Origin: Corynebacterium jeikeium
GTDB lineage: Bacteria > Actinomycetota > Actinomycetes > Mycobacteriales > Mycobacteriaceae
Direction of reading: 5' to 3'
DNA: 64,000 nt
Assembly: GCF_028609885.1 (NCBI RefSeq)
Contig: NZ_CP063195.1
Coordinates: 1,860,001-1,924,000, forward strand
This document shows positions 37,300 to 46,775 of this stretch, piece after piece. Each line of letters opens with the position of its first letter. Positions within the stretch are counted from its first letter, which is position 1. The translations under genes were made by a program, and so were the position numbers. A model generated the notes under the pieces. The model worked only from the letters and a program-made list of their open reading frames with translations, was not told the origin of the DNA and did no database searches.

Positions 37300-37536
37300 A
37301 TGTCGGCATATTGCCAGGTCACGGGACGCAAGCCGAGCTTCGGCAAGTCTGTGTCCCACTCGCACCGCCGCACGAACCGTCGCTGGAACCCAAACATCCA
37401 GCGCCGTACGTTCTACTTGCCCTCTGAGGGCCGTTCCATCACGCTGAACGTGTCCACCAAGGGCCTGAAGACCATTGACCGTGACGGCATCGAGTCTGTC
37501 GTTGCCAAGATCCGCGCCCGTGGGGAGAAGATCTAA
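37300..37536 (+). CDS. rpmB: 50S ribosomal protein L28
   Basis: 78 residues from the ATG at 37300 (GGAAGGAG site). [20 protein letters not shown] is the L28 start, followed by the basic [12 protein letters not shown]. Only one cysteine is present, so there is no zinc knuckle. First gene of the plus-strand group; rpmG begins 2 nt after its stop. Confidence 0.95.
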   Translation: MSAYCQVTGRKPSFGKSVSHSHRRTNRRWNPNIQRRTFYLPSEGRSITLNVSTKGLKTIDRDGIESVVAKIRARGEKI

Positions 37537-37538
37537 CT

Positions 37539-37703
37539 ATGGCACGTAACGATATCCGCCCAATCATCAAGCTGAAGTCTACGGCTGGCACCGGTTACAC
37601 CTACGTCACCCGTAAGAACAAGCGCAACAACCCGGATCGCATCACTCTAAAGAAGTTCGATCCGATTGCCCGCAAGCACGTCGAATTCCGCGAGGAGCGA
37701 TAG
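37539..37703 (+). CDS. rpmG: 50S ribosomal protein L33
   Basis: 54 residues ([20 protein letters not shown]..., ending [17 protein letters not shown]). The two CxxC pairs of zinc-binding L33 are absent, so this is the zinc-independent form. It sits between rpmB and rpsN with 2- and 3-nt gaps, indicating one transcript. Confidence 0.95.
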   Translation: MARNDIRPIIKLKSTAGTGYTYVTRKNKRNNPDRITLKKFDPIARKHVEFREER

Positions 37704-37706
37704 TTT

Positions 37707-38012
37707 ATGGCTAAGAAGTCCATGATCGCGAAGAACGAGCAGCGCAAGGAAATCGTCGCCCGCTACGCGGAGCGTCGCGCTGAGCTCAAGAAGATCATCA
37801 AGAACCCGAACAGCACCGACGAGGAGCGCCTGGATGCACAGTGGGAGCTGAACCGTCAGCCCCGCGACGCTTCCCCAGTTCGCGTCCGTAACCGCGATGC
37901 AGCTGATGGCCGCCCGCGCGGCTACCTGCGTAAGTTCGGCCTGTCCCGTGTACGTGTCCGCAACATGGCTCACCGCGGTGAGCTGCCGGGCGTACGCAAG
38001 TCCAGCTGGTAA
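37707..38012 (+). CDS. rpsN: 30S ribosomal protein S14
   Basis: 101 residues, the long S14 form without CxxC. Signatures are [40 protein letters not shown] and the C-terminal [11 protein letters not shown]. The zinc-free long type replaces the short zinc form. Third gene of the group. Confidence 0.95.
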
Positions 38013-38027
38013 GGGGGAGCTTTCACA

Positions 38028-38276
38028 ATGAAGCGCACCAACATGAAGAAGGCGCGGATGGAACAGTCCCGCCGCCCGAAGAAGAACCCGCTCAAGGCCG
38101 AGGGCATTGAGACGGTTGACTACAAGAACTACGACCTGCTGCGTAAGTTCATCTCCGAGCGTGGCAAGATTCGCTCTCGCCGCGTGACGGGCCTGACCCC
38201 GCAGCAGCAGCGTCAGGTTGCCACCGCCGTGAAGAACGCGCGCGAGATGGCACTGCTGCCTTTCCACAGCCGCTAA
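38028..38276 (+). CDS. rpsR: 30S ribosomal protein S18
   Basis: 82 residues with [20 protein letters not shown] and [15 protein letters not shown]. The N-terminal cysteines of zinc-binding S18 are replaced by a basic stretch, so it is the zinc-free form. Last gene before a strong terminator. Confidence 0.95.
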   Translation: MKRTNMKKARMEQSRRPKKNPLKAEGIETVDYKNYDLLRKFISERGKIRSRRVTGLTPQQQRQVATAVKNAREMALLPFHSR

Positions 38277-38343
38277 ACCGCTGTGCCCTTTCGGGCTAGC
38301 AGCAAAAGGCTGCGGCCTGGAGACGTTTAACAGACACGATCAA

Positions 38344-38390
38344 GACCCACCGCCCCGTGCGAAAGCGCGAGCTAGGCGGCGGGTCTTTTT
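38344..38390 (+). terminator. rpsR terminator
   Basis: GACCCACCGCC pairs with GGCGGCGGGTC (one internal mismatch) around a 20-nt loop and is followed by TTTTT on the plus strand. It ends the rpmB-rpmG-rpsN-rpsR transcript. Confidence 0.8.
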
Positions 38391-38541
38391 CGTACCTTTT
38401 TAGCCACCCGCCCGGCGGCCTGGCGGCTTTCTTCGCTAAGCTTGCACAGTAAAACTCTTAAGCGCTCCCCTACGCCTATCGGGATTAGAGGGGCGCAGAC
38501 ACATTCGGACGCAAGTCGAACAACAGTTAGGAAGCCCGCAG

Positions 38542-39354
38542 TTGAGTAATAACAACAACTATCCCAATGGAGACTTCGGTTCCAATGACTTGCCGGATTA
38601 CAACGCCTACACCGGCGGTAACTCCGGCGACTCCAACCCCTACGAGCAAACCGGTTACGGCGCGGAACAGAACAGCTACGGCGCCGAGCAGGGTGGCTAC
38701 GGCGCTGAGCAGGGTGGCTACGGCGCTGAGCAGGGTGGCTACGGCGCCGGCAACTACGGCGCCGGCGATCCCAATGCCTATGGTGCACCTGCATTCCCGA
38801 ATGCTGCGGCCAACAACGGTGCCATGTTCGGCAACGACCGCCCGGGCGCCTGGAAGCGCCTTCTGGCGCTCATCATCGATAGCCTCTTGGTTCAGGTGGT
38901 TATCGGCGGCATTTTGCTGTTCGTTATCTGTGGCCAGGATCTAGTGGACTGGTACGACGCTCTGAAAACCGCCAGCTCCCCCGAAGAGGCAAACGAACTG
39001 TACCCAAGCGGTAAAGTGGCCATCTGGGGCCTAATCATGCTGGTCATCTGGTTAACCTACCGTGTCCTCATGGAATCCAAGAAGGGAGCTACCCTCGGCA
39101 AGATGGCTATCGGCGCCCGTGTAACTTCCACTGACGGGCAAAACCTCACCCCGGTAGAGTCGCTGAAGCGTAACGGCTGGTACATCATCGGCACTGTCCT
39201 GGGTCTGATCCCTTTGGTCGGCTCCTATCTGGCGCTGGCTTTCTACATTGTTGTAGGCGTGACCATTGGCCAGAGCCCGGAGAAGCAGTCCTTCACCGAT
39301 AAGTTCGCCAACGCCTACGTGGTGGACAAATCCGCGTACTACGGGGTTAACTAG
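38542..39354 (+). CDS. RDD-family membrane protein with YGAEQ repeats
   Basis: 270 residues from a TTG at 38542. The N-terminal 95 residues are Gly/Asn/Tyr-rich, with tandem heptads GYGAEQG (encoded by 21-bp repeats). Then comes the RDD domain: the first helix carries the Arg (PGAWKRLLALIIDSLLVQVV), a second helix the LTYRVLMES stretch, and a third the GATLGKMAIGARV motif. RDD proteins are three-helix membrane proteins, some of them ion antiporters. The repeats are probably disordered and cytoplasmic. Function unknown. Confidence 0.8.
   Translation: MSNNNNYPNGDFGSNDLPDYNAYTGGNSGDSNPYEQTGYGAEQNSYGAEQGGYGAEQGGYGAEQGGYGAGNYGAGDPNAYGAPAFPNAAANNGAMFGNDRPGAWKRLLALIIDSLLVQVVIGGILLFVICGQDLVDWYDALKTASSPEEANELYPSGKVAIWGLIMLVIWLTYRVLMESKKGATLGKMAIGARVTSTDGQNLTPVESLKRNGWYIIGTVLGLIPLVGSYLALAFYIVVGVTIGQSPEKQSFTDKFANAYVVDKSAYYGVN
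38653..38757 (+). repeat. 21-bp tandem repeats inside the RDD gene
   Basis: Five adjacent 21-nt units, the central ones almost identical (GGTGGCTACGGCGCTGAGCA core), encode the YGAEQGG heptads. They are in frame, so copy-number change would keep the gene open. The near-identity of the central units at the DNA level suggests recent expansion. Confidence 0.8.
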
Positions 39355-39399
39355 GGTCGCGACTACTGCGCTTAAGGCGCAAATACTTAACATAGCCTC

Positions 39400-40344
39400 A
39401 TGTTGAACGTCCTCTCCGGCTTTGCCGTCGTCATCTTCGTCATAGCGATCGGCTTCGGAGTAGGGCGTCTTCGGCTTTTAGGCCCCAATGCGGTCTATAC
39501 CCTGAACATGTTCGTGTTCTGGATCGCGCTACCCTGCACGCTAATCACGTTCATGTCTAAGACGGACATTGCCCAGCTTTTCGGCCCAAACCTTCTGGTC
39601 GTGGCGCTGTCCACGCTCACCACGGGCTTCTTGGCATTCCTCGGCTATCGCTGGATTACGCGACGGTCCACCGAGGATTCCATCATCGCGATGCTGGCCT
39701 GCACCTACTGCAACGGATCCAACCTGGGCATCCCACTAGCCGCCCATTTGATGGATGACCCCACACTCACACTCCCGGTGATCCTCTTCCAGGTCGGCTT
39801 CTACGGCCCGCTGAACGTGCTGGCCCTGGATATGCGCACCGGTAAGCAGGCCACGAACTTTGTGCGCTCTACTCTGCTGACGATCCTAAAGAATCCACTT
39901 ATCATCGGCGCCGCCATCGGCATCGTCATCTCCCTGCTGCAGCACAACACGGGCTTTATCCTGCCGACGATTGTCGCGGATCCGCTGGGGATCATCGCGG
40001 ACGCCACCGTCGGCTGCGCACTGATCGCCTTCGGCATGTCCATGGCGGAGGTGCGCGTGCTCCAGCCCGGACTGTCGCCCCGTCGCTCCGTGTGGGCGAC
40101 GTCGCTGGTCAAAACGGTTGTGCACCCCGCCATCGCCGCGTTCTACGGTGTCTTTCTTTGTGACGCCTCGTCTCAGTTGCTTTTGGCCATGGTTCTCCTG
40201 GCGGCTCTCCCGACCGGGCAGAACGTCTTCACCTATGCCCAGCGTTTCGGCGTGAATAAAGTTTTAGCGCGAGACACCGCGGTGATCTCCACGGGGCTCG
40301 CGCTACCAGTGATGGCGCTGATTATGGTGTTTCTAAGTTTCTGA
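39400..40344 (+). CDS. AEC-family (auxin efflux carrier) permease
   Basis: 314 residues with about ten membrane helices in two five-helix halves. It has the AEC patterns NMFVFWIALPCTLITF, CTYCNGSNLGIPLAAHLM, IAFGMSMAE near 215 and LPTGQNVFTYAQRFGV near the end. Family members export or import small organic acids; the substrate is not evident. Its last 12 bases overlap the convergent CD225-type gene. Confidence 0.85.
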   Translation: MLNVLSGFAVVIFVIAIGFGVGRLRLLGPNAVYTLNMFVFWIALPCTLITFMSKTDIAQLFGPNLLVVALSTLTTGFLAFLGYRWITRRSTEDSIIAMLACTYCNGSNLGIPLAAHLMDDPTLTLPVILFQVGFYGPLNVLALDMRTGKQATNFVRSTLLTILKNPLIIGAAIGIVISLLQHNTGFILPTIVADPLGIIADATVGCALIAFGMSMAEVRVLQPGLSPRRSVWATSLVKTVVHPAIAAFYGVFLCDASSQLLLAMVLLAALPTGQNVFTYAQRFGVNKVLARDTAVISTGLALPVMALIMVFLSF

Positions 40345-40806
40345 TAGTTCGCTCATGCTTAGGCCTAGCACTCCGACGAAAAAGACGAAGTACAGGATGA
40401 TAAGGGCAACGGATACAACTGCAGATGCAATGGCTAGGTTCTTCGCCTTGTCTGACGCATCCTGTGCACCTGCATAGTCACCGCGGTACCAGCGGCCTTC
40501 TACTTGCGAGGAGTAGTAAATACCTATTGCGCCGAGGGGCAAACAGCACAGGAGAGTCGTTAGAATCGTCGCCCACATCCAGTTATCCGGCGGGGTGCTG
40601 CCCACGCCCGGCTGGTAATTCTGACCCAGCTGCGCGCCGTAGCCGGCGGACTGATTCGGGTAACTGTTGTTCTGATAGCTGCCGTAACTCGGGGGCTGGT
40701 TCTGGCTCGGGTTCTGGTTGTACCCGCTGTTGTATGGGTAGCCCTGGTTTCCCTGCTGGCCGAAAGGGTCCTCGTTGGAAGGGTTCTGATCGTATGGGTT
40801 GGTCAC
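40333..40806 (-). CDS. CD225/dispanin-like membrane protein
   Basis: 157 residues from the GTG at 40806 (GAGGAAG site). The first 75 residues are Asn/Gln/Pro/Tyr-rich and probably disordered. Two membrane helices follow: DNWMWATILTTLLCCLPLGA, then ALIILYFVFFVGVLGL. The connecting segment GIYYSSQVEGRWYRGDYAGA...KAKN is the dispanin pattern. Bacterial members have no firm function. It overlaps the convergent AEC gene by 12 nt. Confidence 0.75.
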   Translation of the reverse strand: MTNPYDQNPSNEDPFGQQGNQGYPYNSGYNQNPSQNQPPSYGSYQNNSYPNQSAGYGAQLGQNYQPGVGSTPPDNWMWATILTTLLCCLPLGAIGIYYSSQVEGRWYRGDYAGAQDASDKAKNLAIASAVVSVALIILYFVFFVGVLGLSMSELSET

Positions 40807-40900
40807 TAGCTTCCTCGGCTGACTTCTTGAAGTTGGTTGGTAAATGAAATACGCCATTAAAATACCAAAGCAACGCAGAATGTTCCCGGACCGAAAGAAT

Positions 40901-41359
40901 TTATACGCGCAATTCTAGAAACGGCGAGAACGGCAGGATGCGCGCAACGAACCACAGGCCAATCACTATTCCCACCACCAGCGGCGCATGCCGGAAATGC
41001 TCCCAGTTAGGGATTCGCTTCCCCCACGATCGCGCGGTCCACGCCAGCCAGCTCCAGATCAAGAGGACGACGGCGAAGATCCCAACCGCGTTGTAATGCA
41101 GAGCTGCGCCGAAGTCTCCCTGGACAAGCGCCTGGACCATGCGCATCGAACCGCAGCCGGGACAGTTGAATCCGAATAGTGCTTTCGTGGGGCATTCTGG
41201 GATCACCCCGCCCGGGGTCTGCGGATCAGCTGCGGCTATGGCGCAGCACGCACACACCGCTGCCGCGCCGACTGCCAGCGGCAGCAGCTTTGCAAAAGCT
41301 CCGGTAGCCGCGCCGATGCCAGTGCGGTCGCCGCTACCCGAACGGAGGCCTAGCGCCAC
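40901..41359 (-). CDS. DUF2752 membrane protein
   Basis: About 152 residues from a GTG at 41359 that overlaps the thiolase stop by 10 nt; a GTG at 41395 is also possible. A membrane helix (LLPLAVGAAAVCACCAIAAA) is followed by the DUF2752 motif CPTKALFGFNCPGCGSMRM and two more helices. The cysteines may bind metal or form disulfides. Position at the end of the operon suggests only co-transcription; DUF2752 has no known function. Confidence 0.7.
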   Translation of the reverse strand: MALGLRSGSGDRTGIGAATGAFAKLLPLAVGAAAVCACCAIAAADPQTPGGVIPECPTKALFGFNCPGCGSMRMVQALVQGDFGAALHYNAVGIFAVVLLIWSWLAWTARSWGKRIPNWEHFRHAPLVVGIVIGLWFVARILPFSPFLELRV

Positions 41360-42543
41360 AGCAGCAGCGCGTCGCCCTGACCGCCGCCGCCACACAGGGA
41401 AACGGCAGCCTTGCCGGAGCCGCGGCGCTTCAGCTCGTGCGCAGCGTGAACCACCAGGCGGGCACCGGAGGCGCCGATCGGGTGGCCCAGGGAGATGCCG
41501 CCGCCGTGGATGTTGGTCTTCTCCAGCGGGTAGTCCAGGTCCTTGATGGACTGTGCGACAACGGAGGCAAACGCCTCGTTGATCTCCAGGAAGTCCAAGT
41601 CGCCGGCCTCCCAGCCGGCCTTCTTCAGTGCCGCGGCGGTGGCCTGCGACGGCTGGGAGTGCAGCTTGGTGTCCGGGCCGGCGGTCTGGCCGTACTCGCC
41701 CAGGGTGGCTAGGATCTCCAGCCCCTTGGCCTCAGCGTTCTCGCGGGAGGTCAGCACCACGGCTGCCGCACCGTCGGAGATCTGGGAGGCAGAGGCGGCG
41801 GTGATGGTGCCGTCCTTCACGAAAGCCGGACGCAGCTTCGCGAGCCCCTCAGCGGTAGTACCGGGCCGGATGCCCTCGTCGGCGGAGACGGTCACGGTCT
41901 CCTTGCGGCCCTTGACCTCGATGGAGACGATCTCATCATTGAAGACGCCTTCGTTGGTCGCGGCCTCGGCCAGCTGGTGGGAGCGGGCAGCGATCTCGTC
42001 CTGCTCCTCGCGGGTAATACCGCGCTCGGCGTTGCCCTCGTCGGTCTCCAAGCCCATGGCGGTGCCCTCGTTCGGGTCGGACAGGCCGTCGCGCTCCAGG
42101 GAATCCTGCAGCGCCAGGGAGCCATAGCCCTTGCCCGCGCGCACGCCCGCGGCGACGTGCGGGGCATTCGTCATGGACTCCTGGCCACCGGCGACGACGA
42201 TGCTGGCGTCACCCAGGCGGATCAGGCGGGAAGCGTTAATCACGGCATCCAGGCCGGATAGGCACACCTTGTTCACCGTCATAGCGGGGACGTTCATCGG
42301 GATACCTGCGGCCACAGCGGACTGCTTCGCGGGGTTCTGCCCGGAGCCCGCCTGCACAACCTGGCCCATCAGTACGTAATCCACGGCATCCGCCGACACA
42401 CCGGAGCGCTCCAGCACGGCCTTGATGGTCTCTGCGCCCAGATCGACCGCGCTCTTCTTCGCCAGCGCGCCGAGCATGCGCCCCTGCGGGGTGCGTGCTG
42501 CGCCTACAACGACAATGTCCTTCGGGTCTTCCTGCAAGGTCAT
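41350..42543 (-). CDS. Acetyl-CoA C-acetyltransferase (thiolase)
   Basis: 397 residues from the ATG at 42543 (AGGAT site). The first active-site cysteine is in VNKVCLSGLDAVINA; the His is in GGGISLGHPIGASGARL; the second Cys is in AVSLCGGGGQGDALL. It can cleave acetoacetyl-CoA to two acetyl-CoA. Placed after scoAB, it completes the use of acetoacetate released at the end of leucine breakdown. Confidence 0.93.
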   Translation of the reverse strand: MTLQEDPKDIVVVGAARTPQGRMLGALAKKSAVDLGAETIKAVLERSGVSADAVDYVLMGQVVQAGSGQNPAKQSAVAAGIPMNVPAMTVNKVCLSGLDAVINASRLIRLGDASIVVAGGQESMTNAPHVAAGVRAGKGYGSLALQDSLERDGLSDPNEGTAMGLETDEGNAERGITREEQDEIAARSHQLAEAATNEGVFNDEIVSIEVKGRKETVTVSADEGIRPGTTAEGLAKLRPAFVKDGTITAASASQISDGAAAVVLTSRENAEAKGLEILATLGEYGQTAGPDTKLHSQPSQATAAALKKAGWEAGDLDFLEINEAFASVVAQSIKDLDYPLEKTNIHGGGISLGHPIGASGARLVVHAAHELKRRGSGKAAVSLCGGGGQGDALLLWR

Positions 42544-42649
42544 CTGAAAAATCCTAACTTTCGAAACTAGTGGCGTCATCGCTTAAAAAAGCCTGCGTCG
42601 TGCCCTCAAGTATGGCACGAACAATGGCCCAGCGAGGCCGATTGGGGGT

Positions 42650-43291
42650 CTACCCCAGCGCCGTCCTAAACGGCACTGCGGTCTTTTCTTCTACCTCTTC
42701 TGTGGTGACGCCAGGTGCCAGCTCCACCAAAGTCAGCCCATCTTCGTCGCGATCGAAAACCGCAAGGTCAGTGATGATCCGATCGACCACGCCGAGGCCC
42801 GTAGTCGGCAGCGTGAGCTCCTCGATGAGCTTCGGCTCCCCGGTCTTGGTGGTGTGATCCATCAGGACGATCACCCGGCGCGCGCCGACGACCAGATCCA
42901 TGGCGCCGCCCATACCCTTGACCATCTTGCCGGGTACCATCCAGTTGGCGATGTCGCCGCGGGCGTTGACCTCCATGGCGCCGAGAATGGCGACGTCGAT
43001 CTTGCCGGCGCGGATCATGCCGAAGCTTAGGGCGGAATCGAAGTAGCTGGTGCCGGGCAGTGCCGTCACCGTCTCCTTGCCTGCATTAATGAGGTCCGGG
43101 TCTGCGTGGCCCGCTTCCGGGTAGGGGCCGATGCCCAGCATGCCGTTTTCAGATTGCAGGGAAACGGTCACACCCTCCGGCACATAGTTCGGCACCAAGG
43201 TGGGCATGCCGATGCCGAGGTTTACGTACTGGCCGTCCTCGAGCTCCTGGGCGGCACGGGCGGCCATTTCTTGCCTGGTCCAGCCGGTCAT
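42650..43291 (-). CDS. scoB: CoA-transferase beta subunit ScoB
   Basis: 213 residues, the beta subunit of a succinyl-CoA:3-ketoacid (or oxoadipate) CoA-transferase. The catalytic glutamate sits in [13 protein letters not shown]; the motif [12 protein letters not shown] (with GIGMPT before it) is also typical. It overlaps the scoA stop by 4 nt and works with it as a heteromer. Probable substrate acetoacetate, from the operon context. Confidence 0.92.
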   Translation of the reverse strand: MTGWTRQEMAARAAQELEDGQYVNLGIGMPTLVPNYVPEGVTVSLQSENGMLGIGPYPEAGHADPDLINAGKETVTALPGTSYFDSALSFGMIRAGKIDVAILGAMEVNARGDIANWMVPGKMVKGMGGAMDLVVGARRVIVLMDHTTKTGEPKLIEELTLPTTGLGVVDRIITDLAVFDRDEDGLTLVELAPGVTTEEVEEKTAVPFRTALG

Positions 43292-44064
43292 CGCACGGTC
43301 TCCTTTTCAATCATCTTGTCGGCTGCCTGTTCCGGGGTAAGTTCCACGATTCGGTGGACGAACACGCCGGGCAGGTGAATGTCATCCGGGTCGAGTTCGC
43401 CGACCTCCACAACCTTTTCGGTCTCCACGATGCAGATCTTGCCGCTCATGGCAGCCAGGGGGTTGAAGTTGCGGGCAGTCTTAGCGAAGCGCAGGTTGCC
43501 GTCCTTGTCGGCCACGGCGGCGCGGACCAGGCCAAAGTCGGCGCGGATGGCGGTTTCCAGCACGTAGTCCTCGCCGTCGATGGTGCGGGTTTCCTTGGCT
43601 GGTGAAGCCACCTCCACCTTGGTCTTGTCCGCCTGGTCGTACTTCCACGGCATGCCGCCCTCGGCGACGAGCGTGCCCACGCCGGTGCGGGTGAAGAAGG
43701 CGCCGATGCCGGAACCGCCGGCGCGCAGCCGCTCCGCAAGGGTGCCCTGCGGGGTGAGCTCTACCTCGAGCTCGCCGTCTAGGTATTGGCGGGCGAACTC
43801 CTTGTTCTCGCCGACGTAGCTGGCCACGATGCGGCGCAGCTGGTGGTTCGCCAGCAGCAGCCCCAGGCCGCGGCCATCCAGGCCGGCGTTGTTGCTAACC
43901 GCTTCGAGGTCTTTGACCTGCGTGCGGCTTATCTCTTCAAGCAAGACCTGCGGGATGCCGCACACCCCGAATCCGCCGACGGCCAGGGTGGCTCCGTCTT
44001 GAATGTCAGCGATTGCCTCCGCGGCAGTGCGCAGTTTTGAATGATGTGGCGCTGTTGTGCTCAC
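43288..44064 (-). CDS. scoA: CoA-transferase alpha subunit ScoA
   Basis: 258 residues from the GTG at 44064, chosen for its AGAAAGGAAG site. The CoA-binding glycine loop is [20 protein letters not shown], and further motifs are [15 protein letters not shown] and [15 protein letters not shown]. Forms the ScoAB complex. It begins 30 nt after the acyl-CoA synthetase stop. Confidence 0.92.
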   Translation of the reverse strand: MSTTAPHHSKLRTAAEAIADIQDGATLAVGGFGVCGIPQVLLEEISRTQVKDLEAVSNNAGLDGRGLGLLLANHQLRRIVASYVGENKEFARQYLDGELEVELTPQGTLAERLRAGGSGIGAFFTRTGVGTLVAEGGMPWKYDQADKTKVEVASPAKETRTIDGEDYVLETAIRADFGLVRAAVADKDGNLRFAKTARNFNPLAAMSGKICIVETEKVVEVGELDPDDIHLPGVFVHRIVELTPEQAADKMIEKETVR

Positions 44065-44093
44065 GGTTGCTTCCTTTCTGTTTGGGCTGTTGC

Positions 44094-45788
44094 CTACTTC
44101 TGATAGATCCCGAGCAGCTCCACCGCGTGCTCGCGCAGCTCGACCTTGCGGACCTTGCCCGAAAGCGTCATCGGGAAGGAGTCCACGCACTCGACGTACT
44201 TCGGGATCTTGTGGCGAGTCAGGTCGCCAGCACAGAACTCACGAACTGCTGCCTGATCCAACGGCTCGGCGTCCTCGCGCATGATGATGAAGGCCATCAG
44301 CTCCTCGCCGTACTTCTCGTCCGGTACGCCGACGACCTGCACGTCGGAGATGTCCGGGTGCGTCATGAGGAACTCTTCGATTTCCCGCGGGTAAAGGTTT
44401 TCGCCGCCGCGGATTACCATGTCCTTCGCGCGTCCGGTGATGCGCGCGTAGCCTTCCTCGTCCATCGTTCCCAGGTCGCCGGAGTGCATCCAGCCGTCCT
44501 CGTCGATGGCATCAGCTGTCTTACCGGGCATGTCCCAGTAACCCTGCATCACCAGGAAGCCGCGAATCAGGATCTCGCCCTGCTCGCCACGCTTCACGGT
44601 CTCACCGGTCTCGGGGTCCACGATTTTCACTTCGATGTGGGGGTTGGGGCGACCGACGGTACCCACGCGCTTCTCAATCGGATCGTCAACCAACGTCTGG
44701 TGGTTCACCGGCGAGGTTTCCGTCATGCCGTAGGCGATGGTGATCTCGTTGATGTTCATGATGTCCATCACCTGCCGCATCGTGCGGGTGGGGCAGGCTG
44801 TGCCGGACATGATGCCGGTGCGCAGGCTGGACAGGTCATAGGTCTTGCCCTTGGCCTTGGCGTGCTCGATCTCGTCGAGCTCTGCCATGAACATCGTCGG
44901 CACCCCGTACAGGCTGGTGGCCTTGCCGTGCTCAACGGCCTCCAGCACCGACTGTGGGTTGAAGACCGGGCCAGCGATGATCGTCGTTGCACCGTGGGTG
45001 ATGGCACCCAGGTTGCCCATCACCATGCCGAAGCAGTGGAAGAAGGGCACGGGGATGACGACCTTATCCTGGTCTGTGTACTGCAGGGTCTCCCCCACCA
45101 GGTAGCCGTTGTTCAGGATGTTGCGGTGGGTCAGAGTGGCGCCCTTGGCCATGCCGGTGGTACCGGAGGTGTACTGGATGTTAATGGGATCGTCCGGGTG
45201 CAGCTGCTCGCGCACTGGGTTCAGATCCAGGATCGCATGGTTAGCTAGCTCGTCCCAGCGTTCAGAGCCAAAGAAGATCGTCTCCTTGTAGTTGTGACGG
45301 CTGAACTGGCTTTCCGCCGCGTCGATCATCGCGCGGTAATTCGAATCCTTGAAGCGACCCGCGGAGAACAAGCCCTTCACACCGGACTGGCCCATGGCGT
45401 AAACCAGCTCCTTGTGACGGTAGGACGGGTTGATGCAGACCAGGATCGCGCCGATCTCGGCGGTAGCGAACTGCACCAGCGTCCACTCCCAGCGGTTAGG
45501 CGCCCAGATGCCGATGCGATCGCCCTTGCGGTAGCCGGCGGCGTGCAGACCGGAAGCTAGGCGCTGCACCTTGCGGTAGAACTCCGTGTATGTCAGGTGC
45601 ACATCACCGTAGAAGTCGATGACCGCGTCGTGGTCCGGGTACTCAGCCACAATTCGGGCTAGGCACTGGCCGATCGTTTCGTCCAGCAGGTCCACGTCAG
45701 TGCGGCCAACCTGGTGCGACAGGGTGGGGTCCAGATCCGCCGGGTCGGATAGAACAATCGGGCGGTCGTTGCGGGTCGGGGTAGTCAT
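44094..45788 (-). CDS. AMP-dependent acyl-CoA synthetase
   Basis: 564 residues from the ATG at 45788 (AAAAGG site). The ATP/AMP motifs are YTSGTTGMAKGATLTHRN and YGMTETSPVNHQTLVDD; the hinge is near GRAKDMVIRGGENLYP, and the C-terminal lysine is in LSGKVRKVELRE. It corresponds in position to FadD35 of M. tuberculosis Rv2505c. Its substrate in this operon is probably a short branched or dicarboxylic acid; it is similar to the medium-chain class. Confidence 0.9.
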   Translation of the reverse strand: MTTPTRNDRPIVLSDPADLDPTLSHQVGRTDVDLLDETIGQCLARIVAEYPDHDAVIDFYGDVHLTYTEFYRKVQRLASGLHAAGYRKGDRIGIWAPNRWEWTLVQFATAEIGAILVCINPSYRHKELVYAMGQSGVKGLFSAGRFKDSNYRAMIDAAESQFSRHNYKETIFFGSERWDELANHAILDLNPVREQLHPDDPINIQYTSGTTGMAKGATLTHRNILNNGYLVGETLQYTDQDKVVIPVPFFHCFGMVMGNLGAITHGATTIIAGPVFNPQSVLEAVEHGKATSLYGVPTMFMAELDEIEHAKAKGKTYDLSSLRTGIMSGTACPTRTMRQVMDIMNINEITIAYGMTETSPVNHQTLVDDPIEKRVGTVGRPNPHIEVKIVDPETGETVKRGEQGEILIRGFLVMQGYWDMPGKTADAIDEDGWMHSGDLGTMDEEGYARITGRAKDMVIRGGENLYPREIEEFLMTHPDISDVQVVGVPDEKYGEELMAFIIMREDAEPLDQAAVREFCAGDLTRHKIPKYVECVDSFPMTLSGKVRKVELREHAVELLGIYQK

Positions 45789-45878
45789 GGTTATCAACCT
45801 TTTCGTGTGAAAGGAATTTTGCGTTGAAGTTGAAGTTGAAACAGTGCGAAGTAGGTAGAAGGGAAGAACATGGGGAAG

Positions 45879-46775
45879 CTAGCGAATCCTGGCGGCAATC
45901 ACTTCGGCCTGGCGCAGCAAGGGCGCATCGATCATCTGTCCGTCCAGCGCGAAAGCTCCGGAGTTCTCGGCCGCTCCTTCGATGACCCGGCGCGCCCAGG
46001 TGGCCTGCTCCTCGGTGGGTGCGTAGGCCTCGCGGATGACGGGCACTAGGCCGGGGTGGATCGAAACGGTGGCCGCGAAACCACTGGCGGCTGCGTCGAT
46101 AGCTTCGGCGCTGGCGCCTTGCGTATCCTTCGTGTCGGCGTGAATGGAATCCAGCGCCACGATGCCCGCTGAGGCTGCGTGCAGCAGCACCATTGCTCGG
46201 GTCAGGCGTGGGACCTCCCGGTAGCCTCCCGGGTGGCCGGACGGGCCGCCGCCGGGCGTGGGAACCTCATCGGCTGCGTAACGGGAGCTCGTCCCGCCCA
46301 GCGCCGCAGTCAGGTCCTCGGCACCCCAGAACAAGGCCACCACCTGCGGGTCCGCGGCGATGTCTGCGAGGTTCACCACGCCCCTGGGGGTTTCAATCAG
46401 GGCGATCGCGCGAAAGTCTTCGGGAAGTGCCCGGCGGTTGGAGCTGGCGTCACCAAGAACAAGAGCGCTTTCCACCTTCGGCACCATCACAGTCCTAAAC
46501 GGCGAGTCCGTGACGGCGGCAAGGTCTTCGGCGAAATCGGGCGAATCGATGGGGTTAATGCGCACGATGGTGCGTTCCGGATCGAGATCCGCGTGGATCA
46601 CGTTTTTCCTGGCCTCGGCGCGGTTTTCGGCGCGGCAGCCGTCCTCGAGGTCGAGAATGACCATGTCGGAACGGTCAGCGGCTTTAGCGAAGCGTTCAGG
46701 GCGGTCAGCCGGCGCGAACAGCAGCGCGGGGCCTTGTGGTAGCCATGCGGTGTTGGACACTTCGGTGTTAGACAT
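45879..46775 (-). CDS. citE: CitE-like CoA-ester lyase
   Basis: 298 residues from the ATG at 46775; a GTG two codons earlier is possible. It has the HpcH/HpaI TIM-barrel motifs LLFAPADRPERFAKA, MVILDLEDGCRAENRAEA, RTVMVPKVES, LIETPRGVV and LFWGAEDLTAALGG, including Mg-binding Glu and Asp. The M. tuberculosis homologue in this operon (Rv2498c) splits (S)-citramalyl-CoA and acts in itaconate and leucine breakdown. Overlaps the maoC gene by 8 nt. Confidence 0.88.
   Translation of the reverse strand: MSNTEVSNTAWLPQGPALLFAPADRPERFAKAADRSDMVILDLEDGCRAENRAEARKNVIHADLDPERTIVRINPIDSPDFAEDLAAVTDSPFRTVMVPKVESALVLGDASSNRRALPEDFRAIALIETPRGVVNLADIAADPQVVALFWGAEDLTAALGGTSSRYAADEVPTPGGGPSGHPGGYREVPRLTRAMVLLHAASAGIVALDSIHADTKDTQGASAEAIDAAASGFAATVSIHPGLVPVIREAYAPTEEQATWARRVIEGAAENSGAFALDGQMIDAPLLRQAEVIAARIR

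Noticed and set aside
38653..38757. Tandem repeats as a CRISPR array
   Set aside because: Units are contiguous, in frame and encode YGAEQGG; there are no spacers and no cas genes.
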